From positions 1 to 7,185 of the forward strand of contig CALMJB010000062.1 of NCBI GenBank assembly GCA_937864205.1: 7,185 nucleotides of DNA, written 5' to 3'. Of the stretch, positions 1 to 6,130 are shown one piece after another; the stretch's first letter is position 1; each line of letters opens with the position of its first letter. The translations under genes were made by a program, and so were the position numbers. Under the pieces are notes generated by a model. That model was given only the letters and a program-made list of their open reading frames with translations, made no database searches and was not told the origin of the DNA. The DNA is from an uncultured Actinomycetes bacterium. GTDB taxonomy: Bacteria; Actinomycetota; Actinomycetes; Nanopelagicales; Nanopelagicaceae.

Positions 1-467
1 CCGGCGGCAACGACCTTCTTTGCTCGTTCAATAAAACTATAGATTTGGTTTAAGTCCAATTTCACAATGCACAGATCTGGTCCATCTTCATCTGAAATAG
101 CATCATCAGCAATCAAAAGTTGATCGCCCGGCATTATTTCTTGAATTCGCAACACAAACATTTGGTTTTCAAAGGTAACGCTCATCAGACCAACTTGAAA
201 ATCTTCATCAAAAGGACTGGTAAGTGGTTTGTTATCTATTTTCAAATTTACTGGTTGTTGTTTTGGGATGGAATTATTCCTACGTAACTCTTTAATCATT
301 TCCAGCAATCGATCAACTAAACCTATGACCTGACCTTTATCCAGCATGACTGTGTTTAACCCAGATTTAGATTCGGCTTGTAAATAGAAGGTTCGGGCTC
401 CCGGTTGACCAACAGTGCCAACTACAAAGCGATCTGTCGATTCATGCCGATAAATAACTCTAGGCAC
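1..467 (-). CDS. DUF3090 family protein, C-terminus cut by window edge
   Basis: This is an actinobacterial protein of unknown function, recognised from its N-terminal half. About 155 residues are visible. They begin MPRVIYRHESTDRFVVGTVG (GTG read as Met), continue with QPGARTFYLQAE, and reach FIERAKKVVAAG at the window edge. The DRFVxGTVGQPGxRTFxLQA block and the late RAxxVVAAG segment are hallmarks of DUF3090. The family is usually about 190-200 residues, so the cysteine-rich C-terminus (a CPFCG-like motif) should lie just outside. I chose the GTG at 467 because a GGTGG sits 5 nt upstream; an in-frame GTG at 476 would add three residues. Either start overlaps the end of the upstream phosphatase gene, by 8 or 17 nt, so the two are almost certainly co-transcribed and translationally coupled. 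In other actinobacteria this pair lies near mshC, but a role in mycothiol metabolism is unproven. The family call is firm; the function is unknown. Confidence 0.88.
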   Translation of the reverse strand, partial: MPRVIYRHESTDRFVVGTVGQPGARTFYLQAESKSGLNTVMLDKGQVIGLVDRLLEMIKELRRNNSIPKQQPVNLKIDNKPLTSPFDEDFQVGLMSVTFENQMFVLRIQEIMPGDQLLIADDAISDEDGPDLCIVKLDLNQIYSFIERAKKVVAA

Positions 468-1128
468 TTGAGCCACCGAGTAAGCTTTTTATACGGCTGT
501 ATCTAACCAATCGATTGTCAGATTCACTTAAGCGGCGATTCACGCTAACTACCTGAAAATCATTCTTCTCATACCGCAATACCGTCAATGATGCTGGCGA
601 GACATGAATCTTTTGGAATTTATTTAATTCTATTGCCAGCGCGTGAGCCACTGCCATCTTGATGATGTCGCCGTGAGTAACAATTATTGAATCAGAGTTA
701 AAGTTTGCTAGAAATTCAAGGCCATTTTTTACCCTTTTAAAAGCTTGCGTGAATGACTCGCCGTTTGGGAATCGAAACTGTGCTGGTTTAGTTTGAATAG
801 TTCGCCACTCCTTCTTGCGGGCTAGCTTTTTTAGCTTCTCACCTTGCCAATCGCCATAATTCATCTCGATAAATTCCGGAAGTATTGTGGCTGGCCTTGA
901 ATTAAATTTCTCATCCAAAAACGGATTTATCGTTTGTAGGCATCGAGGCAGTGGGCTAGAAAAAACCTGCGAACTTTTCTTGATTTCAAGTTTATTTATT
1001 TCTGTCACCAATAACTGCGCTTGCCTTTGTCCCTTTTTTGAAAGGTTCACCGAAAAGTCTTGTCCGGCGAGTACGCCATTTTCATTAGCGACCGACTCAG
1101 CGTGACGCAGTAAATAGATCAGTGCCAT
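460..1128 (-). CDS. Histidine phosphatase (phosphoglycerate mutase-like), MSMEG_4193 type
   Basis: This is a cytosolic phosphatase of the histidine phosphatase superfamily, which works through a phosphohistidine intermediate; the substrate is unknown. With the ATG start it has 222 residues. The LLRHAES motif places the catalytic R8-H9 at the N-terminus. SSPLPR supplies the second arginine (R62), EMNYGDWQG holds the likely acid residue (E88), and VTHGD supplies the second histidine (H152). The reading frame can be extended to a TTG at 1134 (adding two residues), but the ATG at 1128 is preferred because a TAACCT box ends exactly 6 nt before it, which suits a leaderless transcript. No good Shine-Dalgarno is visible. 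The gene overlaps the following DUF3090 gene by 8 nt, a pairing typical of actinobacteria. It is not a housekeeping glycolytic mutase: the MSMEG_4193-like features (a VLAG segment soon after RHAES, the short length) point to the actinobacteria-specific branch. Confidence 0.9.
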   Translation of the reverse strand: MALIYLLRHAESVANENGVLAGQDFSVNLSKKGQRQAQLLVTEINKLEIKKSSQVFSSPLPRCLQTINPFLDEKFNSRPATILPEFIEMNYGDWQGEKLKKLARKKEWRTIQTKPAQFRFPNGESFTQAFKRVKNGLEFLANFNSDSIIVTHGDIIKMAVAHALAIELNKFQKIHVSPASLTVLRYEKNDFQVVSVNRRLSESDNRLVRYSRIKSLLGGSSA

Positions 1129-1134
1129 ATCCAA

Positions 1135-1140
1135 AGGTTA
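1135..1140 (-). promoter_or_regulatory. Putative -10 box (TAACCT) for the histidine phosphatase operon
   Basis: On the minus strand TAACCT fits the actinobacterial TANNNT -10 consensus. It ends 6 nt before the ATG at 1128, so transcription would begin at or next to the start codon and give a leaderless mRNA. No convincing -35 hexamer is seen about 17 nt further upstream. The lack of a Shine-Dalgarno sequence supports this reading. It is inferred from sequence alone. Confidence 0.45.
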
Positions 1141-1161
1141 CCGAGATTCGGAAGCGTTGAT

Positions 1162-1170
1162 TGCTAATGT
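1162..1170 (+). promoter_or_regulatory. Putative extended -10 box (TGC-TAATGT) for the aldo/keto reductase
   Basis: TAATGT at 1165-1170 fits TANNNT and is preceded directly by TGC, an extended -10 (TGN) element. Six bases separate it from the ATG at 1177, which is the spacing expected for a leaderless mRNA. No Shine-Dalgarno sequence precedes the ATG, and the -35 position (1142-1147, CGAGAT) is poor, as is common with extended -10 promoters. Confidence 0.5.
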
Positions 1171-1176
1171 CTTTCC

Positions 1177-2115
1177 ATGGAAATGCGGCAGTTAGGTGGA
1201 TTACAAGTTTCTCGCCTCGCACTAGGCACGATGACCTGGGGCCGAGATACTGATGAGAACGAAGCGGCCGAGCAATTACAAAGTTTTGTTGATGCTGGTG
1301 GAAATTTGATTGATACCGCTGCCTCTTATGCAGATGGCGATAGCGAGCGGGTCATCGGTGGATTTATTGGAACTCTGGTCAAACGCGAGCAATTGCTAAT
1401 TGCGACAAAAGCTGGAATCACATCGCAAAATGGCAGCCGAAAGACCAATGCATCGCGCGCTGCCCTATTGGAAGATCTGGATAAATCAATCGCCAGATTA
1501 GGGGTTGATCATTTAGATATCTGGCAGATTCACAACTGGGATAACAATGTGCCATTGGAAGAGACACTGTCAGCGATTGATTATGCAGTTACATCTGGTC
1601 GAACCAGTTATGTAGGAGTTTCAAATTATTCCGGATGGCAACTCGCTCGAGCAGTTACATTACAGAATCCGATTTTTGGAAAAGCGGGAATTATCTCGAC
1701 GCAAAATGAGTATTCATTATTAAATCGCAACGCAGAGAATGAGGTTCTGCCCGCCTGCAGAAATTTAGGGGTTGGTTTCTTTGCTTGGTCGCCACTTGGT
1801 CGCGGTGTATTAACTGGGAAGTATAGAAATGGTGTGCCATCAGATTCGCGGGGCGCCAGTCCACACTTTGCCAGATTTGTCGAACCGTACTTAAAAGATC
1901 GAGCGGCAAAAATTGTTAACGCAGTTTGTGTGGCAGCAGATGGGCTTGGCTATGCTCCACTCGAAGTCGCGCTCTCATGGGTAAGAGACGCGCCCCAAGT
2001 AACCAGCACAATTATTGGTGCTAGAACCGGCGCACAATTGCGCGGAGTATTAGCCGCGGAACAAATCGAATTGCCGGCGCAGGTTCGAACTGCGCTCGAT
2101 GAAATCTCGAATTAG
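1177..2115 (+). CDS. Aldo/keto reductase
   Basis: This is a cytosolic NADPH-dependent oxidoreductase with the (alpha/beta)8 aldo/keto reductase fold; the carbonyl substrate cannot be read from sequence. It has 312 residues, normal for bacterial members. The catalytic tetrad is visible as D46 and Y51 (DTAASYADG), K78 (IATKAG) and H119 (WQIHNWD). GVSNYSGW near 147-154 and SPLGRGVLTGKY near 205-216 are standard family blocks. IIGART near 279-284 lies in the C-terminal loop that binds the adenosine phosphate of NADP. The ATG at 1177 is chosen over the in-frame ATG at 1183 because the -10 box sits 6 nt before it. The gene is transcribed alone. It diverges from the phosphatase operon, and its TAG overlaps the TAA of the convergent M20 gene by 4 nt. 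Aldo/keto reductases also occur near uppP and M20 peptidase genes in other actinobacteria, so the placement may be old. Confidence 0.93.
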   Translation: MEMRQLGGLQVSRLALGTMTWGRDTDENEAAEQLQSFVDAGGNLIDTAASYADGDSERVIGGFIGTLVKREQLLIATKAGITSQNGSRKTNASRAALLEDLDKSIARLGVDHLDIWQIHNWDNNVPLEETLSAIDYAVTSGRTSYVGVSNYSGWQLARAVTLQNPIFGKAGIISTQNEYSLLNRNAENEVLPACRNLGVGFFAWSPLGRGVLTGKYRNGVPSDSRGASPHFARFVEPYLKDRAAKIVNAVCVAADGLGYAPLEVALSWVRDAPQVTSTIIGARTGAQLRGVLAAEQIELPAQVRTALDEISN

Positions 2116-3470
2116 GCGCTCAATAAAAAGCGGTAAAGAGTTCTTGCGCCAAATTTGATGCCATCGACTGGAACTCTTTCATCTACTCCATGAAAGAGTG
2201 CGAAAAAATCTAAATCTGCTGGTAAACGTAAGGGCGAAAATCCAAAACCTTTTATTCCCAAATCACTCAGAGCTTTATTATCGGTACCACCACTCATTAA
2301 ATATGGCACAACGATGCCATCGGGATCTTCCGCCAAGATGGAATTTGTCATCTGCTCAACTAGTGGTCCAGCAAAATCAACTTCAAGTGCTTTATCGCGA
2401 ACTAACATTTCTAATTGAATTTCATCCCCCGCTAATTTTTTTATAGTTTGATGAAGTTCATCTTCAAAACCGGGTAGAAATCTGCCATCAATTACCGCGC
2501 TGGCAGTTTGCGGAATGACATTCTCTTTGTATCCAGCACTGAGCATTGTCGGGTTGGCGGTATTTTGAATCGTGGCACCAATCATTTTGCTGGCACCACC
2601 TAAATGTTTAAGAAGTGGTTTGACATTTTTACTGTCGTACTTCTCGCCTACTAATTCCGCTACTTTTTTGAAGAACTTAGCACCGGTTTTAGTTTCTACT
2701 TGTGGCCACTCATACGAACCAATTCGTGAAACCGCTTGCGCAACTTTTGTAACCGAATTATCTGGATTTATAAAGGATCCATGTCCGGCGGTGCCTGTGC
2801 CGGAAAGTTTTATCCACTGAATTCCTTTTTGAGCCGCTTCAACCAGATACAGCCTGTGACCGCCGGTGATTGTGAGAGAAAATCCGCCCACCTCTGAAAC
2901 CGCTTCGTTATAACCGTCGAATATCTCTGGCCGATTTTTTACTAACCAGCGAGAGCCATAAGTACTGCCGGCTTCTTCGTCGCCAAAGAAAACCAACAAG
3001 ATATTTCGCTTAGGTCTGTAACCAATTCTTTGCCACATTCGCACAGTTGCCAAAATCATGGCGTCCATATCTTTCATATCAACTGCGCCTCGACCCCAAA
3101 TGAAACCGTCTTTTATTTCACCACCGAATGGATCAACCGACCAATCTTTCTCGTTGACTGGCACAACATCAATATGACCATGCACGATTAAGCCAGGCAG
3201 TGTGGGATCAGTTCCGGGAATCTTTGCAACAACGTTGCAACGGTTTTTATCGGTTTCAATTAACTCTGACTTAATGCCAACTTCCGATAATTTAGCGCTG
3301 ACATATTCAGCAATCTCTCGTTCATTGCCTTTACCTTCGCCATAATTGACGCTTGGAATTCGAATCATCTCTTGGCAGAGCGTGACCGTTTCGTTCTCTA
3401 GTTCCTGAATCTGATTCTCAGATAAGTTCACAAACCCATCATTCCGAAAACCCGATATTCTTTCCACCAC
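2112..3470 (-). CDS. M20 family zinc metallopeptidase / amidohydrolase (ArgE/DapE-like)
   Basis: This is a cytosolic di-zinc hydrolase of the M20 (ArgE/DapE/ACY1/CPG2) family, which cleaves dipeptides or N-acyl amino acids; the substrate is not determined. It has 452 residues. Metal and catalytic residues are visible: H99 and D101 in VHGHIDVVP, bridging D131 in GRGAVDMKD, base E165 and ligand E166 in GDEEAG, ligand E193 in SEVGG, and H427 in LFHGVDERVP. TGTAGHGSF belongs to the lid/dimerisation domain. No signal peptide is seen. The start is uncertain. GTG 3470 and GTG 3467 lie next to a GGGAAG stretch, while GTG 3431 would give a protein starting MNLSENQIQELEN, closer to the usual distance before the ETVTLCQEMIRIPS block. 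The closest known type is the actinobacterial group that includes the mycobacterial protein often labelled DapE2, whose gene lies near uppP; this is not the lysine-pathway DapE. Confidence 0.9.
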   Translation of the reverse strand: MVERISGFRNDGFVNLSENQIQELENETVTLCQEMIRIPSVNYGEGKGNEREIAEYVSAKLSEVGIKSELIETDKNRCNVVAKIPGTDPTLPGLIVHGHIDVVPVNEKDWSVDPFGGEIKDGFIWGRGAVDMKDMDAMILATVRMWQRIGYRPKRNILLVFFGDEEAGSTYGSRWLVKNRPEIFDGYNEAVSEVGGFSLTITGGHRLYLVEAAQKGIQWIKLSGTGTAGHGSFINPDNSVTKVAQAVSRIGSYEWPQVETKTGAKFFKKVAELVGEKYDSKNVKPLLKHLGGASKMIGATIQNTANPTMLSAGYKENVIPQTASAVIDGRFLPGFEDELHQTIKKLAGDEIQLEMLVRDKALEVDFAGPLVEQMTNSILAEDPDGIVVPYLMSGGTDNKALSDLGIKGFGFSPLRLPADLDFFALFHGVDERVPVDGIKFGARTLYRFLLSA

Positions 3471-3545
3471 CTTCCCAATGAATCTTCCCTAAAAGCATCT
3501 TGCAACAAATAGATTGTTTTAAATCAATTTTTTGTGAGAAAAAAA

Positions 3546-3631
3546 GTCCGGGTGGCGAAATGGCAGACGCGCTAGCTTGAGGTGTTAGTGCCCGTGAGGG
3601 CTTAGGGGTTCAAGTCCCCTCCCGGACACCA
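3546..3631 (+). tRNA. tRNA-Leu (anticodon GAG)
   Basis: A complete class II tRNA folds by eye. The acceptor GTCCGGG (3546-3552) pairs perfectly with CCCGGAC (3621-3627), followed by discriminator A and an encoded CCA (3629-3631). The D stem is GCG/CGC (3555-3557 with 3568-3570). The anticodon stem CTAGC/GTTAG (3572-3576 with 3584-3588, one G-T pair) encloses the loop TTGAGGT with anticodon GAG at 3579-3581. The long variable arm GCCC-GTGA-GGGC (3590-3601) is typical of leucine tRNAs. The T arm AGGGG-TTCAAGT-CCCCT spans 3604-3620. It reads CUC and CUU codons. It lies on the same strand as apt, 104 nt upstream. Confidence 0.97.
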
Positions 3632-3643
3632 ATCTCTTTATCG

Positions 3644-3675
3644 CTCTTTACCTAGTGTCTTTATCCAGTAAAGAG
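3644..3675 (+). repeat. 8-bp inverted repeat between tRNA-Leu and apt
   Basis: CTCTTTAC (3644-3651) and GTAAAGAG (3668-3675) are perfect inverted copies around a 16-nt loop. A second CTCTTTA lies at 3634-3640 and a third TCTTTA at 3659-3664, so the right arm could pair with more than one left arm. No T-run follows on either strand, so a simple intrinsic terminator is not supported. It may help process the tRNA 3' end or control readthrough into apt; the role is inferred only. Confidence 0.4.
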
Positions 3676-3719
3676 AAAAATAGTAAAACTGGCAAACAGA
3701 GATAGTTGAAAATCAAATC

Positions 3720-3726
3720 GGAAGGG
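3720..3726 (+). promoter_or_regulatory. Ribosome binding site deciding the apt start
   Basis: GGAAGGG lies 9 nt before the ATG at 3736 and is the best Shine-Dalgarno match in the window. It supports the ATG over the in-frame TTG at 3706, which would place this purine run inside the coding region. Confidence 0.7.
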
Positions 3727-3735
3727 TGCGCTGCG

Positions 3736-4299
3736 ATGGCTAGAGATATCCCAAAATCTAAAGGCAAGCGTGCTAAATCTAAATTTGCCAAACTGATTAG
3801 AGATATCCCCGATTATCCAAAGCCCGGAATTTTATTTAAAGACATAACGCCATTACTGGGCGATGCCAAATCATTTAGAAAAATGAATAAACAAATTGCC
3901 AAGTCATTTGAACATATTGATTTTGATTACGTTGCTGGCATCGAAGCTAGAGGTTTCATAATTGCCGCCGGATTAGCGAGCTTGACCAAAACTGGCTTTA
4001 TCCCAATAAGAAAGAAAGGCAAACTTCCTGGCGCCACTTTAAGTCAAAGTTACGACTTAGAGTACGGCACCGATACATTAGAAATTCACACCGGATTAAT
4101 TCCACCAAATAGCAAAGTGCTGCTGGTCGATGATGTCTTGGCCACCGGCGGAACTGCAGTTGCCAGCATTAACTTACTGAAGCGCGCAAATCTTGAAGTG
4201 GTCGGAATAGGATTCCTGCTAGAGATCGACGGGCTATCTGGTCGATTAAAGATTGAAAATTCCTTCCCGAAGTTAGAGGTTAAGGTTTTGGTGCAATGA
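3736..4299 (+). CDS. apt: Adenine phosphoribosyltransferase
   Basis: Apt converts adenine and PRPP to AMP and pyrophosphate in the cytosol, the one-step adenine salvage route. From the ATG it has 187 residues, close to the family's usual 170-185. DYPKPGILFKDITPLL (26-41) is the family N-terminal block, and GIEARGF (68-74) helps bind the base. KKGKLPG (93-99) and SQSYDLEYG (103-111) form the flexible catalytic loop region. VLLVDDVLATGGT (128-140) is the PRPP-binding motif with both aspartates intact. The first 20 residues are very basic (KSKGKRAKSK), and the motif RDIP occurs twice, at residues 3-6 and 22-25. The TTG at 3706 is rejected as the start because a strong Shine-Dalgarno lies between it and the ATG. 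tdk follows after 13 nt, so the two probably form a salvage operon. In many actinobacteria apt is instead next to relA; that is not so here. Confidence 0.95.
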   Translation: MARDIPKSKGKRAKSKFAKLIRDIPDYPKPGILFKDITPLLGDAKSFRKMNKQIAKSFEHIDFDYVAGIEARGFIIAAGLASLTKTGFIPIRKKGKLPGATLSQSYDLEYGTDTLEIHTGLIPPNSKVLLVDDVLATGGTAVASINLLKRANLEVVGIGFLLEIDGLSGRLKIENSFPKLEVKVLVQ

Positions 4300-4312
4300 A
4301 AGTGATTTCATA

Positions 4313-4963
4313 ATGGCAGAGTTAATTTATTACTGCGGAACAATGGATTCCGGTAAATCCACATTAGCCTTGCAAACTGCTCATAATCACAAAAGTCGCG
4401 GTCATAAGGGATTGATTTTTACAAATCGCGATCGGGCTGGTGCCGGAATTATTTCTTCCCGTCTTGGTCTGCAGTCAGATGCAATCGAAGTAGATTCAAA
4501 AATTGATATACATAAATTGATTGTTGATCGACTCTCACAAGGAGAAAAAGTTGATTTCGTTATTTGTGACGAAGCTCAGTTCTATGAACCAAATCAAATC
4601 GAGCAATTAGCCAGAATTGTTGATGGATTGGGAATTAATGTTTATGCATTTGGAATATTGGCAGATTTTCGCACTAAATTATTTCCAGGTAGTGCGCGGT
4701 TGGTCGAATTGGCCGATCGGGTGCAGACTCTTCAGGTTGAAGCACTCTGTTGGTGCGGAGAACGTGCCACTCATAACGCTCGCTTAATTGATGGTCAAAT
4801 GGTTACCGAAGGTGAGCAAGTAGTTGTTGGTGATACATCTGCAGATAAATCAAGACAAACCGAGGTTTCATATGAGGTGTTATGCCGAAGACACCATATG
4901 CGCAAAGTAACATCGAGAGTTTCCAGGCCGGCAAAGGAAGAGTCTCTACCCTTTAATCCTTGA
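4313..4963 (+). CDS. tdk: Thymidine kinase, type II
   Basis: Tdk phosphorylates thymidine to dTMP with ATP in the cytosol, the entry step of thymidine salvage. It has 216 residues. The P-loop GTMDSGKST spans 9-17, DEAQF (86-90) holds the Walker B aspartate and the catalytic glutamate E87, and ADFRTKLFPGS (117-127) is the phosphate/lid segment. The structural zinc site is made of C146 and C148 (CWCG) with C191 and H194 (CRRHH). The C-x-C spacing and the following RATHNAR are the form usual in actinobacteria, rather than the C-x-x-C of enterobacteria. Upstream AAAGTGA, 7 nt from the ATG, is only a weak Shine-Dalgarno. Translation may be helped by apt, which ends 13 nt earlier. The C-terminal tail after about residue 200 is not a recognised motif. 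Confidence 0.95.
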   Translation: MAELIYYCGTMDSGKSTLALQTAHNHKSRGHKGLIFTNRDRAGAGIISSRLGLQSDAIEVDSKIDIHKLIVDRLSQGEKVDFVICDEAQFYEPNQIEQLARIVDGLGINVYAFGILADFRTKLFPGSARLVELADRVQTLQVEALCWCGERATHNARLIDGQMVTEGEQVVVGDTSADKSRQTEVSYEVLCRRHHMRKVTSRVSRPAKEESLPFNP

Positions 4964-4971
4964 TTAGGATT
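4955..4971 (+). terminator. Weak possible terminator hairpin at the end of tdk
   Basis: AATCCT (4955-4960) and AGGATT (4966-4971) form a 6-bp stem around a 5-nt loop that begins with the tdk stop codon. The DNA after it is T-rich (TTAGGTTAATTTATT) but has no clean T-run. The stem is short and AT-rich, so this is a weak candidate for the end of the apt-tdk transcript. Confidence 0.25.
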
Positions 4972-5004
4972 TAGGTTAATTTATTGAGTAGTAAGAAATA
5001 TTGT

Positions 5005-5032
5005 TTGAAAGAAGCAACAGAATAGCCAGAAT
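5005..5032 (+). promoter_or_regulatory. Candidate promoter for the alcohol dehydrogenase gene
   Basis: TTGAAA (5005-5010) matches five of six bases of the -35 consensus, and CAGAAT (5027-5032) matches four of six of the -10 consensus, with a 16-nt spacer. This would give an RNA leader of roughly 40 nt that contains the GAGAG ribosome binding site. The 113-nt gap after tdk also suggests independent transcription. Confidence 0.35.
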
Positions 5033-5064
5033 AAACGGAATAACCAACGCTTAGAAAATGAAAT

Positions 5065-5069
5065 GAGAG
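5065..5069 (+). promoter_or_regulatory. Ribosome binding site for the alcohol dehydrogenase
   Basis: GAGAG lies 7 nt before the ATG at 5077 and supports that start. The gene therefore appears to have a conventional leader, unlike the reductase at 1177. Confidence 0.5.
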
Positions 5070-5076
5070 TATCAAA

Positions 5077-6117
5077 ATGAAAACCAAGGGTTATGCAGTT
5101 AAAGCGGCCAAAGCAAAATTGGAACCATTTGAATTTGAACGTCGAGCTCTCAGACCAAATGATGTAGCGCTGGATATTTTGTACGCCGGAATATGCCATT
5201 CGGATATTCATCAAGCCCGAGAAGAGTGGGGTCCGGCATTATTTCCAATGGTGCCCGGCCATGAAATTGTTGGAAAAGTTACTGCCCTAGGAAGTTCGGC
5301 AACTAAGTTCAAAGTTGGCGATTTAATTGGGGTCGGTGTGTTCGTAGATTCCTGCCGTAATTGCACTAACTGCAAATCTGGCTTAGAACAATACTGCGTC
5401 GAAGGTATGACTGGAACTTATAACGGTTATGAACGGGATAAGAAAACTATTGCCTTTGGTGGGTATTCAGACAAATTTGTTATCGATCAGGCATATGCCG
5501 TGAAAGTGCCGGCAAATCTAGATTTAACTGGCGTCGCACCACTTATGTGTGCCGGTATAACTTTGTACTCGCCATTGCGAACTTGGCAAGCCGGTCCTGG
5601 CAAAAAAGTCGCAGTAATGGGACTCGGCGGTCTTGGCCACATGGGAGTTAAATTTGCAGTTGCTATGGGAGCTGAAGTAACTGTGCTTTCCCACTCCGCA
5701 AATAAAGAGGCAGATGCCAAGAAAATGGGAGCGCACCATTTTGTTTGCACCAAAAATTCAGAAGTTTTCGAAACTTTACGGATGAATTTTGATTTGATCC
5801 TAAATACCGTTTCTGCAGACATAGATATTGATCCATATTTAAAATGTCTTAAACTCGATGGCACTTTGGTGGTAATTGGCTTGCCCGGAAAACCATATGC
5901 GGTGAATGTTGGCACGATGTTAGATCAGAGACGGCGCTTAGCTGGATCAATGATCGGCGGCGTGAAAGAGTTACAGGAAATGCTCGATTTCTGCGGAAAA
6001 CACAACATCGTAAGCGATGTAGAAGTCATAAAGGCTGACTACATCAATACCGCTTACGACCGAACCGTTGCCAGCGATGTGAAATATCGCTTTGTAATCG
6101 ATGCTAAGAGTTTTTAA
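5077..6117 (+). CDS. Zinc-dependent NAD(P)-dependent alcohol dehydrogenase, cinnamyl-alcohol-dehydrogenase/YahK type
   Basis: This is a cytosolic medium-chain dehydrogenase/reductase that interconverts alcohols and aldehydes. It has 346 residues, usual for the family. The catalytic zinc ligands are C40 (GICHSD), H62-E63 (PGHEIVG) and C158 (APLMCAG). The four structural-zinc cysteines are present at C93, C96, C99 and C107. The Rossmann glycine motif GLGGLGH covers 182-188. The second strand ends LSHSANK (204-210), where serines and lysine replace the acidic residue of NAD-specific enzymes; this predicts NADP(H) preference and fits the YahK/CAD subgroup, which mostly reduces aldehydes. The substrate cannot be assigned: a broad aldehyde reductase is most likely. 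Its own promoter and ribosome binding site are likely. The stop lies 13 nt from that of the convergent DUF554 gene. Confidence 0.93.
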   Translation: MKTKGYAVKAAKAKLEPFEFERRALRPNDVALDILYAGICHSDIHQAREEWGPALFPMVPGHEIVGKVTALGSSATKFKVGDLIGVGVFVDSCRNCTNCKSGLEQYCVEGMTGTYNGYERDKKTIAFGGYSDKFVIDQAYAVKVPANLDLTGVAPLMCAGITLYSPLRTWQAGPGKKVAVMGLGGLGHMGVKFAVAMGAEVTVLSHSANKEADAKKMGAHHFVCTKNSEVFETLRMNFDLILNTVSADIDIDPYLKCLKLDGTLVVIGLPGKPYAVNVGTMLDQRRRLAGSMIGGVKELQEMLDFCGKHNIVSDVEVIKADYINTAYDRTVASDVKYRFVIDAKSF

Positions 6118-6130
6118 GCAAATAAAATAA

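Noticed and set aside
887..1105. 72-codon plus-strand reading frame opposite the histidine phosphatase
   Set aside because: It is fully antisense to a gene with all catalytic residues, and has no family signal.
1129..1134. Start of the histidine phosphatase at TTG 1134
   Set aside because: It adds only two residues, lacks a ribosome binding site, and the ATG at 1128 has the -10 box at leaderless spacing.
3500..3528. Promoter for tRNA-Leu using TTGCAA and a downstream AT-rich hexamer
   Set aside because: At 16-18 nt spacing the -10 candidates match only about half the consensus; other placements are equally poor, so no promoter was called.
3706..3735. Start of apt at TTG 3706
   Set aside because: A strong GGAAGGG ribosome binding site lies inside this stretch, 9 nt before the ATG at 3736, and the extra residues match nothing in the family.
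5487..5915. 142-codon minus-strand reading frame inside the alcohol dehydrogenase gene
   Set aside because: It is a shadow of a clear dehydrogenase, with no recognisable motif and no plausible start signal.
6118..6130. Bidirectional terminator between adh and the DUF554 gene
   Set aside because: The 13-nt gap is AT-rich but has no inverted repeat that could form a stem.
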